Positions 1-10,987 of a stretch of DNA of 64,000 nt are shown here, one piece after another. The stretch is from the NCBI RefSeq assembly GCF_002944315.1, contig NZ_CP024311.1, positions 3,501 through 67,500 on the forward strand. Direction: 5' to 3'. This DNA comes from Rhizobium sp. NXC24. Lineage in GTDB: Bacteria; Pseudomonadota; Alphaproteobacteria; Rhizobiales; Rhizobiaceae. The position numbers and the translations under genes are program-made. Positions within the stretch are counted from its first letter, which is position 1. Each line of letters begins with the position of its first letter. The notes below the pieces were generated by a model, which searched no databases, was not told the origin of the DNA, and was given only the letters and a program-made list of their open reading frames with translations.

Positions 1-535
1 CGAATTCCTGAAGGACAAGCCGTCCTTTGCCGATGTCGCCGATGAAATCCTTGCCTTTTTCGGCGAAGCCAAGTGGATCGCCCACAATGCGACTTTCGAT
101 ATGGGTTTCGTCAATGCCGAATTCGCGCGGCTTGGTCGGCCGCCGATCCTACCCGATACAGTGATCGACACGCTCGCCATGGCCCGGCGCAAACATCCGA
201 TGGGGCCGAACTCACTGGATGCACTCTGCCGGCGCTATGGCATCGACAATTCCCACCGCACCAAACACGGCGCGCTTCTCGACTCCGAATTGCTGGCTGA
301 AGTCTATATCGAGATGATCGGCGGCCGGCAGACAGCCCTTGGTCTCGGCAGCATCAACGGTTCATCCGCACGCTCCCGTCAGGCCGACGATGCCGACGAG
401 ATCGTTGCGGATATCCTGGTGCGACCGACGCCGCTGGCGAGCAGATTGAGCGAGGCCGAGCTGGAAGATCACGCAGCGCTGATCGCCAAGCTTGGCGAAA
501 AAGGCATCTGGTCGAAATACCGCGCCGCGAATTGA
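1..535 (+). CDS. dnaQ: DNA polymerase III epsilon subunit (3' part, cut by window edge)
   Basis: This is the proofreading 3'-5' exonuclease subunit of the replicative polymerase. The reading frame is already open at the left edge, so the start and the first exonuclease motif lie outside. The second exonuclease motif HNATFD is encoded at about 83-100. The third is the HGALLD segment followed by SELLAEVY, typical of DnaQ. A C-terminal tail of about 80 residues after the nuclease fold is the usual place for binding to the polymerase alpha subunit. The gene ends in TGA at 533-535, and a hairpin shared with the convergent secB follows. Identification rests on these motifs and on the known rhizobial order dnaQ-secB. 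Confidence 0.93.
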   Translation, partial: EFLKDKPSFADVADEILAFFGEAKWIAHNATFDMGFVNAEFARLGRPPILPDTVIDTLAMARRKHPMGPNSLDALCRRYGIDNSHRTKHGALLDSELLAEVYIEMIGGRQTALGLGSINGSSARSRQADDADEIVADILVRPTPLASRLSEAELEDHAALIAKLGEKGIWSKYRAAN

Positions 536-558
536 AGACATACTCTAAGCCCAAAAGA

Positions 559-586
559 AAATGCCCGGATCGAAATCCGGGCATTT
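559..586. terminator. Bidirectional rho-independent terminator between dnaQ and secB
   Basis: A perfect 12-bp stem (559-570 with 575-586) closes a CGAA tetraloop. It is flanked by T-rich DNA on the dnaQ side and A-rich DNA on the secB side, so it can end both convergent transcripts. Confidence 0.85.
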
Positions 587-616
587 TTGTTTCTATCGAT
601 GGAATGGACCGAAGGC

Positions 617-1099
617 TTAGTTCGGAACCGCTTCGACCTGGGCGCGGGCCTGTTCTTCGGCGACACGCTGGGTGAACATCTGCGCGAAATCGATCGGGTC
701 GATCATCAGCGGCGGGAAGCCGCCGTTGCGGGTGACGTCGGCGATGATCTGACGGGCGAAGGGGAAGAGCAGGCGCGGGCACTCGATGAAGAGCAGCGGC
801 AGCATGTGTTCCTGCGGGAAACCGGTGACGCGGAAGACGCCGCCATAGACCAGCTCGGTGTGGAAGAGAACCCGTTCGCCATCCTTGGCTTCGGCATTCA
901 GCGTCAGCACGACGTCGAAATCCGATTCCGACAGCGGATTGGCGTTGACGTTGACATTGATGTTGATATCGGGGGCGTTTTCCCGGGCCTGCAGCGAGCG
1001 CGGAGCACCAGGATTTTCGAAGGAAAGATCCTTGGTGTATTGAGCAAGGATGGAAAGGCTCGGGCTGGCTGCGCCGTTGCCGCTGTTCTCGTTGGCCAT
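617..1099 (-). CDS. secB: Protein-export chaperone SecB
   Basis: Cytosolic tetrameric chaperone that keeps preproteins unfolded and hands them to SecA. The 160-residue product has the SecB core: [13 protein letters not shown] near the N-terminus, a central [11 protein letters not shown] strand region, and a [10 protein letters not shown] segment followed by [14 protein letters not shown] reading frame extends 7 codons upstream, but the start at 1099 (MANENSG) is preferred because AGAGGAAA lies just upstream of it. It is transcribed towards dnaQ and shares that gene's terminator. Length and motifs fit the alphaproteobacterial family well. Confidence 0.95.
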   Translation of the reverse strand: MANENSGNGAASPSLSILAQYTKDLSFENPGAPRSLQARENAPDININVNVNANPLSESDFDVVLTLNAEAKDGERVLFHTELVYGGVFRVTGFPQEHMLPLLFIECPRLLFPFARQIIADVTRNGGFPPLMIDPIDFAQMFTQRVAEEQARAQVEAVPN

Positions 1100-1194
1100 G
1101 GGGGTTTCCTCTGACGTCAATGGGTGTCGCCATCTAGCATTTCGAATAAGGGCTTACAACCCTTGAGGCTTCGGCCATCTTTGGCCGCTGTTGC

Positions 1195-1725
1195 CTACTC
1201 TTCAAGGCGCTTTTTGTCAGACCAAGGCGAGTTGCGGTTGGGCTCTCGATGAAAATCGGTCTCGTCCAGATCGACGACATGCCCGGGGCCGCGCGGCCCT
1301 GTTTGCGGGCCGGAAGCCGAACTCGGGCCTTGGCCGGTGCCGCGCCTGAAGGCACGCGAACTGCCCAGAACGACGATGCGTTTACGCAGGACCGTCCAGG
1401 CGAACTCACGCACGGCCGGAATGAAGAGCAGCAAACCGATAATATCAGAGATGAAGCCGGGTAGCATCAGCAGGAATGCGGCAACGACGATCATGGCTCC
1501 ATGCACCATTTCGCGTCCCGGATCGCCGCCATTGCGGCTCTCGGCGGAGATGCGCTGCAGGATACCGATGCCCTGGATTCTGAGAAGAGCGGCACCCAGG
1601 AGGGCGCTGAGGATCACCAGCCCCAATGTCGCCCAGACGCCGACCATCTTGCCGACGATGATGAAGCCAGCGATTTCGGCAAGCGGCATCAGAAAGACGA
1701 AGACAGGTACGAGGGATAGGCGCAT
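1195..1725 (-). CDS. fxsA: FxsA family membrane protein
   Basis: A 176-residue inner-membrane protein. The N-terminal two thirds holds four hydrophobic segments: about residues 5-25, 28-45, a long one near 75-95, and one near 95-110. The family signature region is LMLPGFISDIIGLLLFIP. The C-terminal tail is soluble, rich in Gly, Ser and Pro, and variable, as is usual. In E. coli, FxsA overproduction relieves exclusion of phage T7 by the F plasmid, and its ordinary role is unclear. It lies divergently from the Tim44-domain gene, a conserved rhizobial arrangement. Confidence 0.88.
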   Translation of the reverse strand: MRLSLVPVFVFLMPLAEIAGFIIVGKMVGVWATLGLVILSALLGAALLRIQGIGILQRISAESRNGGDPGREMVHGAMIVVAAFLLMLPGFISDIIGLLLFIPAVREFAWTVLRKRIVVLGSSRAFRRGTGQGPSSASGPQTGPRGPGHVVDLDETDFHREPNRNSPWSDKKRLEE

Positions 1726-1871
1726 GTTAATGTGTCCTGGAAGCGGTGCTTATACGCTTAGCGTTAGTCCATCGCGCATAATAAAGATACCGGTCCGCTA
1801 TTTGAATGATAGATCGATGCGGACTATATGGGGATTGAAACTCTCAATTTTAACGGCGGTTCCGATACGAG

Positions 1872-2573
1872 ATGGGTGCAAACGACTTTGTGACGATCTT
1901 TTTCCTGGTGGCAGCGGTGCTGATCTTCTTTCAGCTCCGTAGCGTCCTTGGCCGCCGTACGGGGAACGAGAAGCCGCCGCGCGATCTCTACGGTTCCCCC
2001 GATTCGGCTACGGGTCCGACCGTACCGGATGCCGGCAAGGTAGTGACCCTGCCGCGCCGCGATGCAGCCGAGGATGAAGATCGTTTTGCGGCCATCGACG
2101 CCTTTGCGGCAGCCGGCACGCCGCTCAACGATTCGCTGCGCGAATTGAGCAAGGCCGATCCCAGCTTCAATCCGAAGGAATTCGTCAATGGCGCCCGCAT
2201 GGCCTATGAGATGATCGTCATGGCCTTTGCCGATGGCGATCGCAAGGCGCTGAAGGGCCTGTTGTCGCGCGAGGTCTATGAAGGCTTCGATGCCGCCATT
2301 ACAGAGCGCGAAACCAGGGGCGAAAAGGTAAAGTCCACCTTTGTCGGCATCGACAAGGCCGATATCGTCACCGCCGAGATGAAGGGGACGGAAGCCTTCG
2401 TGACGATGCGCATCGTCAGCCAGATGATTTCGGCGACCTACGATAAGGCCGGCACGCTGATTGACGGAGACGCCGAGGCGGTTGCCGAGATCAGCGATCT
2501 CTGGACCTTTGCCCGCGACAGCCGTTCGCGCGACCCGAACTGGAAACTCGTGGCGACCGAATCCGAACAATGA
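1872..2573 (+). CDS. Tim44/TimA-family membrane-anchored protein
   Basis: A 233-residue protein with one N-terminal membrane helix (about residues 6-23), a charged Pro/Gly-rich linker, and a C-terminal Tim44-like domain (about residues 85-230). The domain contains FNPKEFVNGARMAYEMIVMAFADGD and ends in WTFARDSRSRDPNWKLVAT, which is the family signature. Alphaproteobacterial TimA proteins are homologues of the mitochondrial import motor anchor Tim44. Their bacterial role is not settled. The stop codon overlaps the mltA start (ATGA), so the two are probably translated together. Divergent from fxsA. Confidence 0.88.
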   Translation: MGANDFVTIFFLVAAVLIFFQLRSVLGRRTGNEKPPRDLYGSPDSATGPTVPDAGKVVTLPRRDAAEDEDRFAAIDAFAAAGTPLNDSLRELSKADPSFNPKEFVNGARMAYEMIVMAFADGDRKALKGLLSREVYEGFDAAITERETRGEKVKSTFVGIDKADIVTAEMKGTEAFVTMRIVSQMISATYDKAGTLIDGDAEAVAEISDLWTFARDSRSRDPNWKLVATESEQ

Positions 2574-3688
2574 CGACCCCATCGCAGGATTTCAGGCTTG
2601 AGCCGGCAACCTTCGCCGATCTGAAGGGCTGGAAGGACGACGATCCTTCCAGCCTTTTTCGTGCCATGAAGGACTGTCGGGACCATATCAGAGATGTAAA
2701 GCCCTACCGCACCGGTGCCGCCGGGCTGACCGCGAACGACCTCCTGACCCTGCTTGACGATGCAGAAGGCTACGCGCCCACGGACGTTGCCGAGGCCCGC
2801 GCCTTCTTCGAAGAACGCTGCCAGCCCTTTTTTATTCGCCGCGGCGACGGCGCCAGAGGTTTCGTAACAGCCTTCTATGAGCCGGAGATTGCAGTCTCCG
2901 CAACACCGGACGAGACCTATCGCTATCCGTTCTATCGCCGGCCGGACGATCTGATCGATCTCGACGATACCAACCGGCCCGCGAATCTCGATCCATCCTA
3001 TATGTTCGGTCGTCTCAAGGATGGGAACATCTCCGCCTATCCGGACCGCGGCGAGATTGATCGGGGTTATCTGGAGGGCAGGGGCTTGGAGATCGCCTGG
3101 GCAAAGTCCAAGGTCGATGTCTTCTTTGTGCATGTGCAGGGCGCGGCGCGATTGCTCTATCCCGATGGACGCATGGGCCGCATCACCTATGCCGCCAAGG
3201 CCGGCCATCCCTTCTCGGCCGTCGGCCGCCTGCTGATTGACCGCGGCGTGCTCGATCGCGCGACGATTTCGATGCAGACGATCCGCGATTGGCTCTATGC
3301 CCATCCGCAGGAAGTCGATGAGGTCCTGTGGCACAACAGGTCCTACATCTTTTTCCGCGAGGCCGATGTCAGCGATCCGACGCTTGGTCCGATCGCAGCG
3401 GCGAAAGTGCCGCTGGTCGCCGGGCGCTCGCTGGCGGTCGACCGGCTGATCCACACCTTCGGCTTTCCTTTCTTCATCCAGTCGGAAAGCTTGACGCATC
3501 TCGACGGCGGCAAACCTTTCGGGCGGCTGATGCTGGCGCTCGATACCGGCTCAGCGATCGTCGGCCCGGCGCGTGGGGATATTTTTACCGGTTCCGGCTA
3601 CGATGCGGGAGAGCTTGCCGGTACCGTGCGCAACGATGCGGATTTTTATATATTGGTTCCGAAGGCGGCAGCTCAGAGGTTCGGCTGA
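2570..3688 (+). CDS. mltA: MltA-family membrane-bound lytic murein transglycosylase
   Basis: Cleaves the glycan strand of peptidoglycan to leave 1,6-anhydro-MurNAc ends. The 372-residue product has the MltA core (FYEPEIAVSATPDETYRYP, then SKVDVFFVHVQGAARL). The C-terminal 3D domain has the conserved Asp-rich stretch LDTGSAIVGPARGDIFTGSG, with Asp at residues 325 and 337. The start overlaps the previous stop (ATGA) and the stop overlaps the next start. The N-terminus shows no signal peptide or lipobox, and I find no in-frame upstream start that would add one. That is odd for a periplasmic enzyme. Confidence 0.9.
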   Translation: MTTPSQDFRLEPATFADLKGWKDDDPSSLFRAMKDCRDHIRDVKPYRTGAAGLTANDLLTLLDDAEGYAPTDVAEARAFFEERCQPFFIRRGDGARGFVTAFYEPEIAVSATPDETYRYPFYRRPDDLIDLDDTNRPANLDPSYMFGRLKDGNISAYPDRGEIDRGYLEGRGLEIAWAKSKVDVFFVHVQGAARLLYPDGRMGRITYAAKAGHPFSAVGRLLIDRGVLDRATISMQTIRDWLYAHPQEVDEVLWHNRSYIFFREADVSDPTLGPIAAAKVPLVAGRSLAVDRLIHTFGFPFFIQSESLTHLDGGKPFGRLMLALDTGSAIVGPARGDIFTGSGYDAGELAGTVRNDADFYILVPKAAAQRFG

Positions 3689-4272
3689 TGGCTTCAGAAC
3701 GACAGACCAAGGAACGAAAGCTCAGCACGGACGAGCGCATTCTCTGGGGCAAGGTGGCGAAAAGCACTCGGCCAATGCCGGAACGGCTCGCCGATATCGA
3801 AGCTTTCGACGAGGTTCTGGCGGCAGAGGCACGGGCGGAGGAGACCGCACGTGCCGAGAAGGAGAAAGCTTCGGCAGCGTCCCGAGATTCGCAAATTCCG
3901 CCGCCACCGGCCAAACCGCCTTCCGGCGCGCACCATCCGCTGGAGCGGCCGGTCAAGCGTAAGATCGCCAAGGGCCGGCTGGCGCTGGAAGCGCGGATCG
4001 ACCTTCACGGGCTGATCCAGAGCGAGGCGCATGCGATGCTCCTCGATTTTCTTCTCCGCGCGCATCAGCGCGGCCTTCGCCATGTGCTAGTCATCACCGG
4101 CAAGGGCAGTTCCATGGGCAGCGAGGGTGCCTTGAAGCGTGCCGTGCCGATGTGGTTCTCCAAGCCGGAATTCCGGTTCCTGATTTCGTCCTATGAGACG
4201 GCGGCGCAGCATCATGGCGGCGACGGCGCCCTCTATATCCGCCTGTCGCGACTGAAAGGCGAGAAGCTGTGA
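3688..4272 (+). CDS. Smr/MutS2-domain protein
   Basis: A 194-residue protein with a charged N-terminal half (KSTRPMPERLADIEAFD, then an Ala/Glu/Pro-rich linker) and a C-terminal Smr domain. The domain is marked by RIDLHG, about 20 residues of helix, VLVITGKGS, and a final DGALYIRLSRL. Smr domains are nickase or nuclease modules found alone or at the end of MutS2. The substrate here is unknown. The start ATG shares its A with the mltA stop (TGATG), and its own stop overlaps the GTG start of the next gene. Tight coupling to mltA and the xre gene is therefore likely. Confidence 0.88.
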   Translation: MASERQTKERKLSTDERILWGKVAKSTRPMPERLADIEAFDEVLAAEARAEETARAEKEKASAASRDSQIPPPPAKPPSGAHHPLERPVKRKIAKGRLALEARIDLHGLIQSEAHAMLLDFLLRAHQRGLRHVLVITGKGSSMGSEGALKRAVPMWFSKPEFRFLISSYETAAQHHGGDGALYIRLSRLKGEKL

Positions 4273-4634
4273 CCCCCTTTGGCGAAGCGGTAAGAAAGCT
4301 GAGAGCGCGCAAGGGTGTCTCGCAGAAGGAAATGGCCGCGGCGCTGAACGTGACTCCGGCTTATTTATCCGCTTTAGAACACGGAAAGCGCGGCACGCCG
4401 ACTTTCGATCTGCTGCAGCGCATTGCCGGATATTTCAACATCATCTGGGACGAGGCGGAGGAATTGTTCCTCGTGGCACGCTTTTCCGACCCGCGCGTCG
4501 TCATCGACACCTCGGGCCTGGCGCCGGAATATACGGCCTTTGTCAATCGGTTGGCGGGCCGGATTCGCAGCCTCGATGCGGCAACGATTGGGGAGCTGTC
4601 CGAGCTTCTCGAAAATGCCGGCAAAAGCGGCTGA
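4269..4634 (+). CDS. XRE-family helix-turn-helix regulator
   Basis: A 121-residue DNA-binding protein. The N-terminal 60 residues form a Cro/CI-type helix-turn-helix (KGVSQKEMAAALNVTPAYLS, then LEHGKRGTPTFDLLQRIAGYF). The C-terminal half (about residues 65-121) has no recognisable ligand domain. It starts with GTG overlapping the stop of the Smr gene (GTGA), so it is the last member of the timA-mltA-smr-xre run. Its target genes are not known. The next gene, gyrB, starts 149 bp further on, so direct control of gyrB is possible but unproven. Confidence 0.87.
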   Translation: MTPFGEAVRKLRARKGVSQKEMAAALNVTPAYLSALEHGKRGTPTFDLLQRIAGYFNIIWDEAEELFLVARFSDPRVVIDTSGLAPEYTAFVNRLAGRIRSLDAATIGELSELLENAGKSG

Positions 4635-4741
4635 AAACCGCCTTAATCCCCTGCTTTATGCCTGATATGAGGGGCCTTCCATTTGGAAGTTCGGGGCGAA
4701 ACATCCTATATTCAGGGAAAGAAAAACCGCTGATTCGGTAG

Positions 4742-7219
<2,478 letters not shown>

Positions 7220-7240
7220 CCGCCAATTTCAGAAATCAAA

Positions 7241-7271
7241 AAAGGCCCGCCTGAAGATCAGGCGGGCCTTT
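7241..7271. terminator. Bidirectional terminator between gyrB and the nitroreductase
   Basis: A perfect 12-bp stem, 7241-7252 with 7260-7271, around a 7-base loop. An A-run precedes it and T-rich DNA follows, so it serves both convergent genes. Confidence 0.85.
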
Positions 7272-7286
7272 CCGTTTTAATATCAA

Positions 7287-7886
7287 TTACTTGGCGATGA
7301 AGGTGCCGTTAAAGGCGACTTCGGAAAGCGGCTTGCGGTGGTTCGGCACTTCGCGTTCCCTCAGCTTCTCCGGAAGCTGATCCCTGTCGCCAACCTTGCC
7401 GATCGCAACGGCCGCCTCGACGCGGAAGCCTTCCGGAATGCCGAGAACTTCATAGGATTTCTCGACATGGAAACCGCCCATGCCGTGCGCTGCGTAGCCG
7501 GCTAGGTGCGCCTGCAGCGCCAGGAAGCCCCAGGCCGTACCAGTGTCGAAGGAGTGGCTGTAGTTGGGCTTCTGCTCGGCGGAGCCGAGTTCGCCGTTAT
7601 GAGTGCGCGAAACGACGAAAAGCAGCGCCGCGGCGGATTTCGCCCAGCTCTGGTTGAACTCGATCAGCAGATCGAGGAATTTCTCCCAGTTTTCCGAGCC
7701 GCGCAGTGCGTAGACAAAGCGCCAGGGCTGCAGATTGGAGGCGGACGGCGCCCAGTGGGCGGCTTCCAGAATGGTCAGGAGATCGGCCTCCGGCATGGTT
7801 TCGTCGGAGAAGGCACGCGGCGACCAACGGTCGAGAAAGAGCTTGTCGATCGGATATTGCGATTCGCGGGTGTTGCTGGACGTCAT
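7287..7886 (-). CDS. Nitroreductase-family flavoprotein
   Basis: A 199-residue FMN-dependent oxidoreductase of the nitroreductase fold. Visible family motifs are RWSPRAFSDE near the N-terminus, then AAHWAPSASNLQPWRFVY, an FMN-contact region, and the later GYAAHGMGGFHVEKSYEVLGIPEG segment. Such enzymes reduce nitroaromatics, quinones or related substrates with NAD(P)H, and the substrate cannot be told from sequence. The frame is open for 55 codons upstream, but the start at 7886 is chosen because GGAAAG precedes it and homology begins there. The upstream neighbour on the same strand is a DUF2218 gene. Confidence 0.86.
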   Translation of the reverse strand: MTSSNTRESQYPIDKLFLDRWSPRAFSDETMPEADLLTILEAAHWAPSASNLQPWRFVYALRGSENWEKFLDLLIEFNQSWAKSAAALLFVVSRTHNGELGSAEQKPNYSHSFDTGTAWGFLALQAHLAGYAAHGMGGFHVEKSYEVLGIPEGFRVEAAVAIGKVGDRDQLPEKLREREVPNHRKPLSEVAFNGTFIAK

Positions 7887-7968
7887 GGGATTCTTTCCAT
7901 CTGAGGGAGGCAGTCGCGGACCGTTGGGAGCGGACGAAGCGACTGGCTTTGGAGGATGCGAAGCGAAC

Positions 7969-8268
7969 CTATACCCCGCTTGCGTCCGCAGTCCAGACCA
8001 CGTCGAGCTCTTCGCGGAAGGCAAATCGCTTGAGGTGATCGGCCACCACATTCTGCATGCGCTCGAGGTCCTGCGGATTTTCGACGTGCAGGGTCATCAG
8101 CAAAGCGGAAGCATCGGCCGAAAACTCGACGGAGGTTTCGGGGCTGAACGGCACTTTGCCGGCGGTTTCGTTGAATTCGACGATGAATTTGTGACTCCAG
8201 TGCTTGCAAAGCTGCTGCAGATAGCGACTGGCATGGTCGGTTTTCACGGAAGAAACGGAAGTAGGCAT
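7969..8268 (-). CDS. DUF2218 family protein
   Basis: A 99-residue protein that matches DUF2218 in length and pattern: SRYLQQLCKHWSHKF at the N-terminus, then FSADASALLMTLHVENPQDL and a C-terminal VVADHLKRFAFREEL. No catalytic residues can be pointed out. In other bacteria such proteins sit near iron-uptake or regulatory genes, which is not the case here. The start at 8268 (MPTSVSS) is preferred over the longer open frame because similarity begins there and a GGAG-like element lies just upstream. Confidence 0.75.
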   Translation of the reverse strand: MPTSVSSVKTDHASRYLQQLCKHWSHKFIVEFNETAGKVPFSPETSVEFSADASALLMTLHVENPQDLERMQNVVADHLKRFAFREELDVVWTADASGV

Positions 8269-8422
8269 AGGGGGCTCCGATAACTGGAATATAGGAGGCA
8301 AGTTTATAGTCGTATCCGGCGCTGCCCGGTAGACAGTCTGTTTCAACATTACGTTATTTCGGTGAAATCCGATTTCGCTATGATCGCGCCCAACAGAACG
8401 CGCGCGAATTGGAGACAGAACC

Positions 8423-9376
8423 TTGCTGGTGAACGGAAAGTGGATGGAAGACTGGCAGCCCGTCCAGGCCAAGGATGAAAAGGGCGGCTTCGTTCGCCAG
8501 ACATCGAGCTTCCGCAATTGGGTGACATCGGATGGGCGACCAGGCCCGACGGGTGAGGGTGGTTTTGCAGCCGAAGCCGGCCGTTACCATCTCTATGTCG
8601 CGCTGATCTGCCCCTGGGCTTCGCGCACGCTCATCGGCCGCAAGCTGAAGGGTTTGGAAGAGGTCATTTCCGTATCGGTGGTCGAGCCGGCCTTGAGCAA
8701 GCAAGGCTGGCGGTTCGGCGATTACCCCGGCGCGACCGACGATCCGGTCAACGGCGCCAGCTATGTGCACGAAATCTATACGAAGGCCGATCCGCTCTTC
8801 TCCGGCCGCGCCACCGTGCCGGTGCTTTGGGACAAGCGGAAGGGCACGATCGTCAACAACGAATCCGCTGATATTCTGCGCATGTTGAACGACGGTTTCG
8901 GCGATCTCGCCAGCCATGCGATCGATCTTTATCCGGCCGGCCGGCGCGAAGATATCGATGCTTTCAGCGCCCGCATCTATCCGGTCCTCAACAATGGCGT
9001 CTACCGCACCGGTTTCGCGACGACACAGATCGCCTATGAAGAAGCCTTCCGCGATGTGTTCGATTGCCTCGATTGGGTTGAAGGCGAACTGGAGGGCAAG
9101 GACTTCCTCTTCGCCGAGCACCCGACCGAGAGCGACATCAGGCTTTTCGTGACCCTCGTTCGCTTCGATCTTGCCTATCACGGCCTGTTCAAATGCAATC
9201 TCCGCCGCCTGTCGGACTATGCCAACCTCCAGGCCTTCTGCCGTCGCATGCTCGATTGGCCCGGCATCGCCGAGACCGTCAGCTTCGACCATATCAAGCG
9301 CGGCTATTACTCCATCGCGGCACTCAATCCGACTGGAATTGTGCCGGCTGGCCCTGCGCTCGACGAGCTTTTCTGA
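8423..9376 (+). CDS. Glutathione S-transferase, glutathionyl-hydroquinone reductase type (Xi class)
   Basis: A 317-residue cytosolic enzyme of the YqjG/ECM4 type, which removes glutathione from glutathionyl-hydroquinones. The catalytic Cys63 lies in the motif CPWASRT. The N-terminal SFRNWV and the following GRYHLYVALI are typical, and FSARIYPVLNNGVYRTGFA in the C-terminal helical domain is the class signature. The probable start is TTG at 8423, with GGAGAC 7 bases upstream. A GTG two codons later is an alternative. Divergent from the DUF2218 gene. Confidence 0.9.
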   Translation: MLVNGKWMEDWQPVQAKDEKGGFVRQTSSFRNWVTSDGRPGPTGEGGFAAEAGRYHLYVALICPWASRTLIGRKLKGLEEVISVSVVEPALSKQGWRFGDYPGATDDPVNGASYVHEIYTKADPLFSGRATVPVLWDKRKGTIVNNESADILRMLNDGFGDLASHAIDLYPAGRREDIDAFSARIYPVLNNGVYRTGFATTQIAYEEAFRDVFDCLDWVEGELEGKDFLFAEHPTESDIRLFVTLVRFDLAYHGLFKCNLRRLSDYANLQAFCRRMLDWPGIAETVSFDHIKRGYYSIAALNPTGIVPAGPALDELF

Positions 9377-9439
9377 TACTCGACCGCCTCAGAAAACCGG
9401 TCTAAGGTCGCCTCGTTCTGACGAAGTGTGGAGGCGGTC

Positions 9440-10858
9440 ATGGATTGGGAGGAGTTTCGGCGCTGGTCGGAAAAGGCGGCGGATTGGGGGGCGGACTATC
9501 GCGCATCGCTCCGCGACCGGCCGGTGCGGGCCCAGACGAAGCCCGGCGAAATCGCAGCGCATATCGCGGATTCTCCGCCCGAATCCGGCGAAGCGATGGA
9601 GGATATCTTCAAGGATTTTGAGGATATCCTCGTTCCCGGCATGACGCACTGGCAGCACCCGCGCTTCTTCGCCTATTTCCCCGCCAATGCCGCCCCGGTC
9701 TCGGTCGTCGCCGAATATCTCGTCAGCGCGATCGCCGCCCAATGCATGCTCTGGCAGACCTCGCCTTCCGCCACCGAGCTGGAAACCAAGGTAGTCGACT
9801 GGCTGCGCCAGGCACTTGGATTGCCCGAGGGCTTCACCGGCGTCATCCAGGATTCCGCCTCGACGGCGACGCTGGCAGCGGTTCTGGTCATGCGCGAACG
9901 AGCGCTCGGCTGGCAGGGCAACAGTCAAGGGCTTGCGGCGAACAAAACCATCCGCATCTATTCCACCGATCAGGTCCATACGTCGATCGATCGCGCCATC
10001 TGGATATCCGGCATCGGCTCGGAGAACCTGGTCCGTATCCCTTCCATCGGCCCGAACCACGCTATGGATACCGAGGCGCTCGCTGCTGCGATCGAACAGG
10101 ATCGCGCGGCGGGCCTGCTGCCGGCCGGCGTCATCGCGTGTGTTGGCGGCACGAGTATCGGCGGCTGCGATGATATTGCAGCGGTCGCCGAAGTCGCACA
10201 CGCCCAAGGGCTCTATGTGCATGTCGACGCAGCCTGGGCCGGCTCGGCCATGATCTGCCCCGAATTCCGGGCGTTGTGGCAGGGCGTCGAACAGGCCGAT
10301 TCCATCGTCTTCAATCCGCATAAATGGCTTGGTGCGCAGTTCGATTGCTCCGTGCAGTTCATCCGCGAGCCGGAATCCCTTGTGCGGACGCTGGCAATTC
10401 ATCCGGAATTTCTGCGCACCCATGGTCACGATGGTATCATCAATTATTCCGAATGGTCCGTGCCGCTCGGTCGCCGCTTCCGCGCGCTGAAACTCTGGTT
10501 CCTGTTGCGCTATCACGGTCTCGAAGGCCTGCGCACGATGATCCGCAACCATGTTGCCTGGTCCGAGACCCTGGCAAAACGTCTGGCCGCCGAGCCGGAT
10601 TTCGAGATCGTCACCAAGCCGTTCCTGTCGCTCTTCTCCTTCGATCACAAGGCACCCGCCGGCATCGAGCAGGAAAGCCATACCCAGCGCCTGATTGCCG
10701 CCATCAACAATGATGGCCGCATCTATCTGACGCAGACGCGGGTCGATGGCAGGCTGGTCATTCGCTTTCAGGCCGGACAGTTCGAGACGACGGCGGAAGA
10801 TGTCGATATCGCCTTTGCCACCATTGTCGAAATCGCGCGCTCCTTGCCATCGTCATAG
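9440..10858 (+). CDS. PLP-dependent group II amino acid decarboxylase
   Basis: A 472-residue enzyme of the aromatic-amino-acid/glutamate decarboxylase fold. MTHWQHPRFFAYFPAN near residue 75 is characteristic of the aromatic L-amino acid decarboxylase group. The pyridoxal phosphate lysine is Lys295 in FNPHKWLG. Upstream, VHVDAAWAGSA carries the Asp that pairs with the cofactor nitrogen. The substrate (tryptophan, tyrosine, phenylalanine, DOPA or other) cannot be settled from sequence alone. The start at 9440 is preferred over a GTG at 9428 because GGAGG sits 5 bases before it. Confidence 0.87.
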   Translation: MDWEEFRRWSEKAADWGADYRASLRDRPVRAQTKPGEIAAHIADSPPESGEAMEDIFKDFEDILVPGMTHWQHPRFFAYFPANAAPVSVVAEYLVSAIAAQCMLWQTSPSATELETKVVDWLRQALGLPEGFTGVIQDSASTATLAAVLVMRERALGWQGNSQGLAANKTIRIYSTDQVHTSIDRAIWISGIGSENLVRIPSIGPNHAMDTEALAAAIEQDRAAGLLPAGVIACVGGTSIGGCDDIAAVAEVAHAQGLYVHVDAAWAGSAMICPEFRALWQGVEQADSIVFNPHKWLGAQFDCSVQFIREPESLVRTLAIHPEFLRTHGHDGIINYSEWSVPLGRRFRALKLWFLLRYHGLEGLRTMIRNHVAWSETLAKRLAAEPDFEIVTKPFLSLFSFDHKAPAGIEQESHTQRLIAAINNDGRIYLTQTRVDGRLVIRFQAGQFETTAEDVDIAFATIVEIARSLPSS

Positions 10859-10987
10859 GAACGCCGTTGTTCCGGTGCAGGCGGGCGAGACATGTTAGGC
10901 CAGAAATCGATGGGTGACACTGATGAATAATTCGTTCATATATGGTGAAACCAATCTCATCTTTGAAAATGCAGGGAAGGAAGACCT

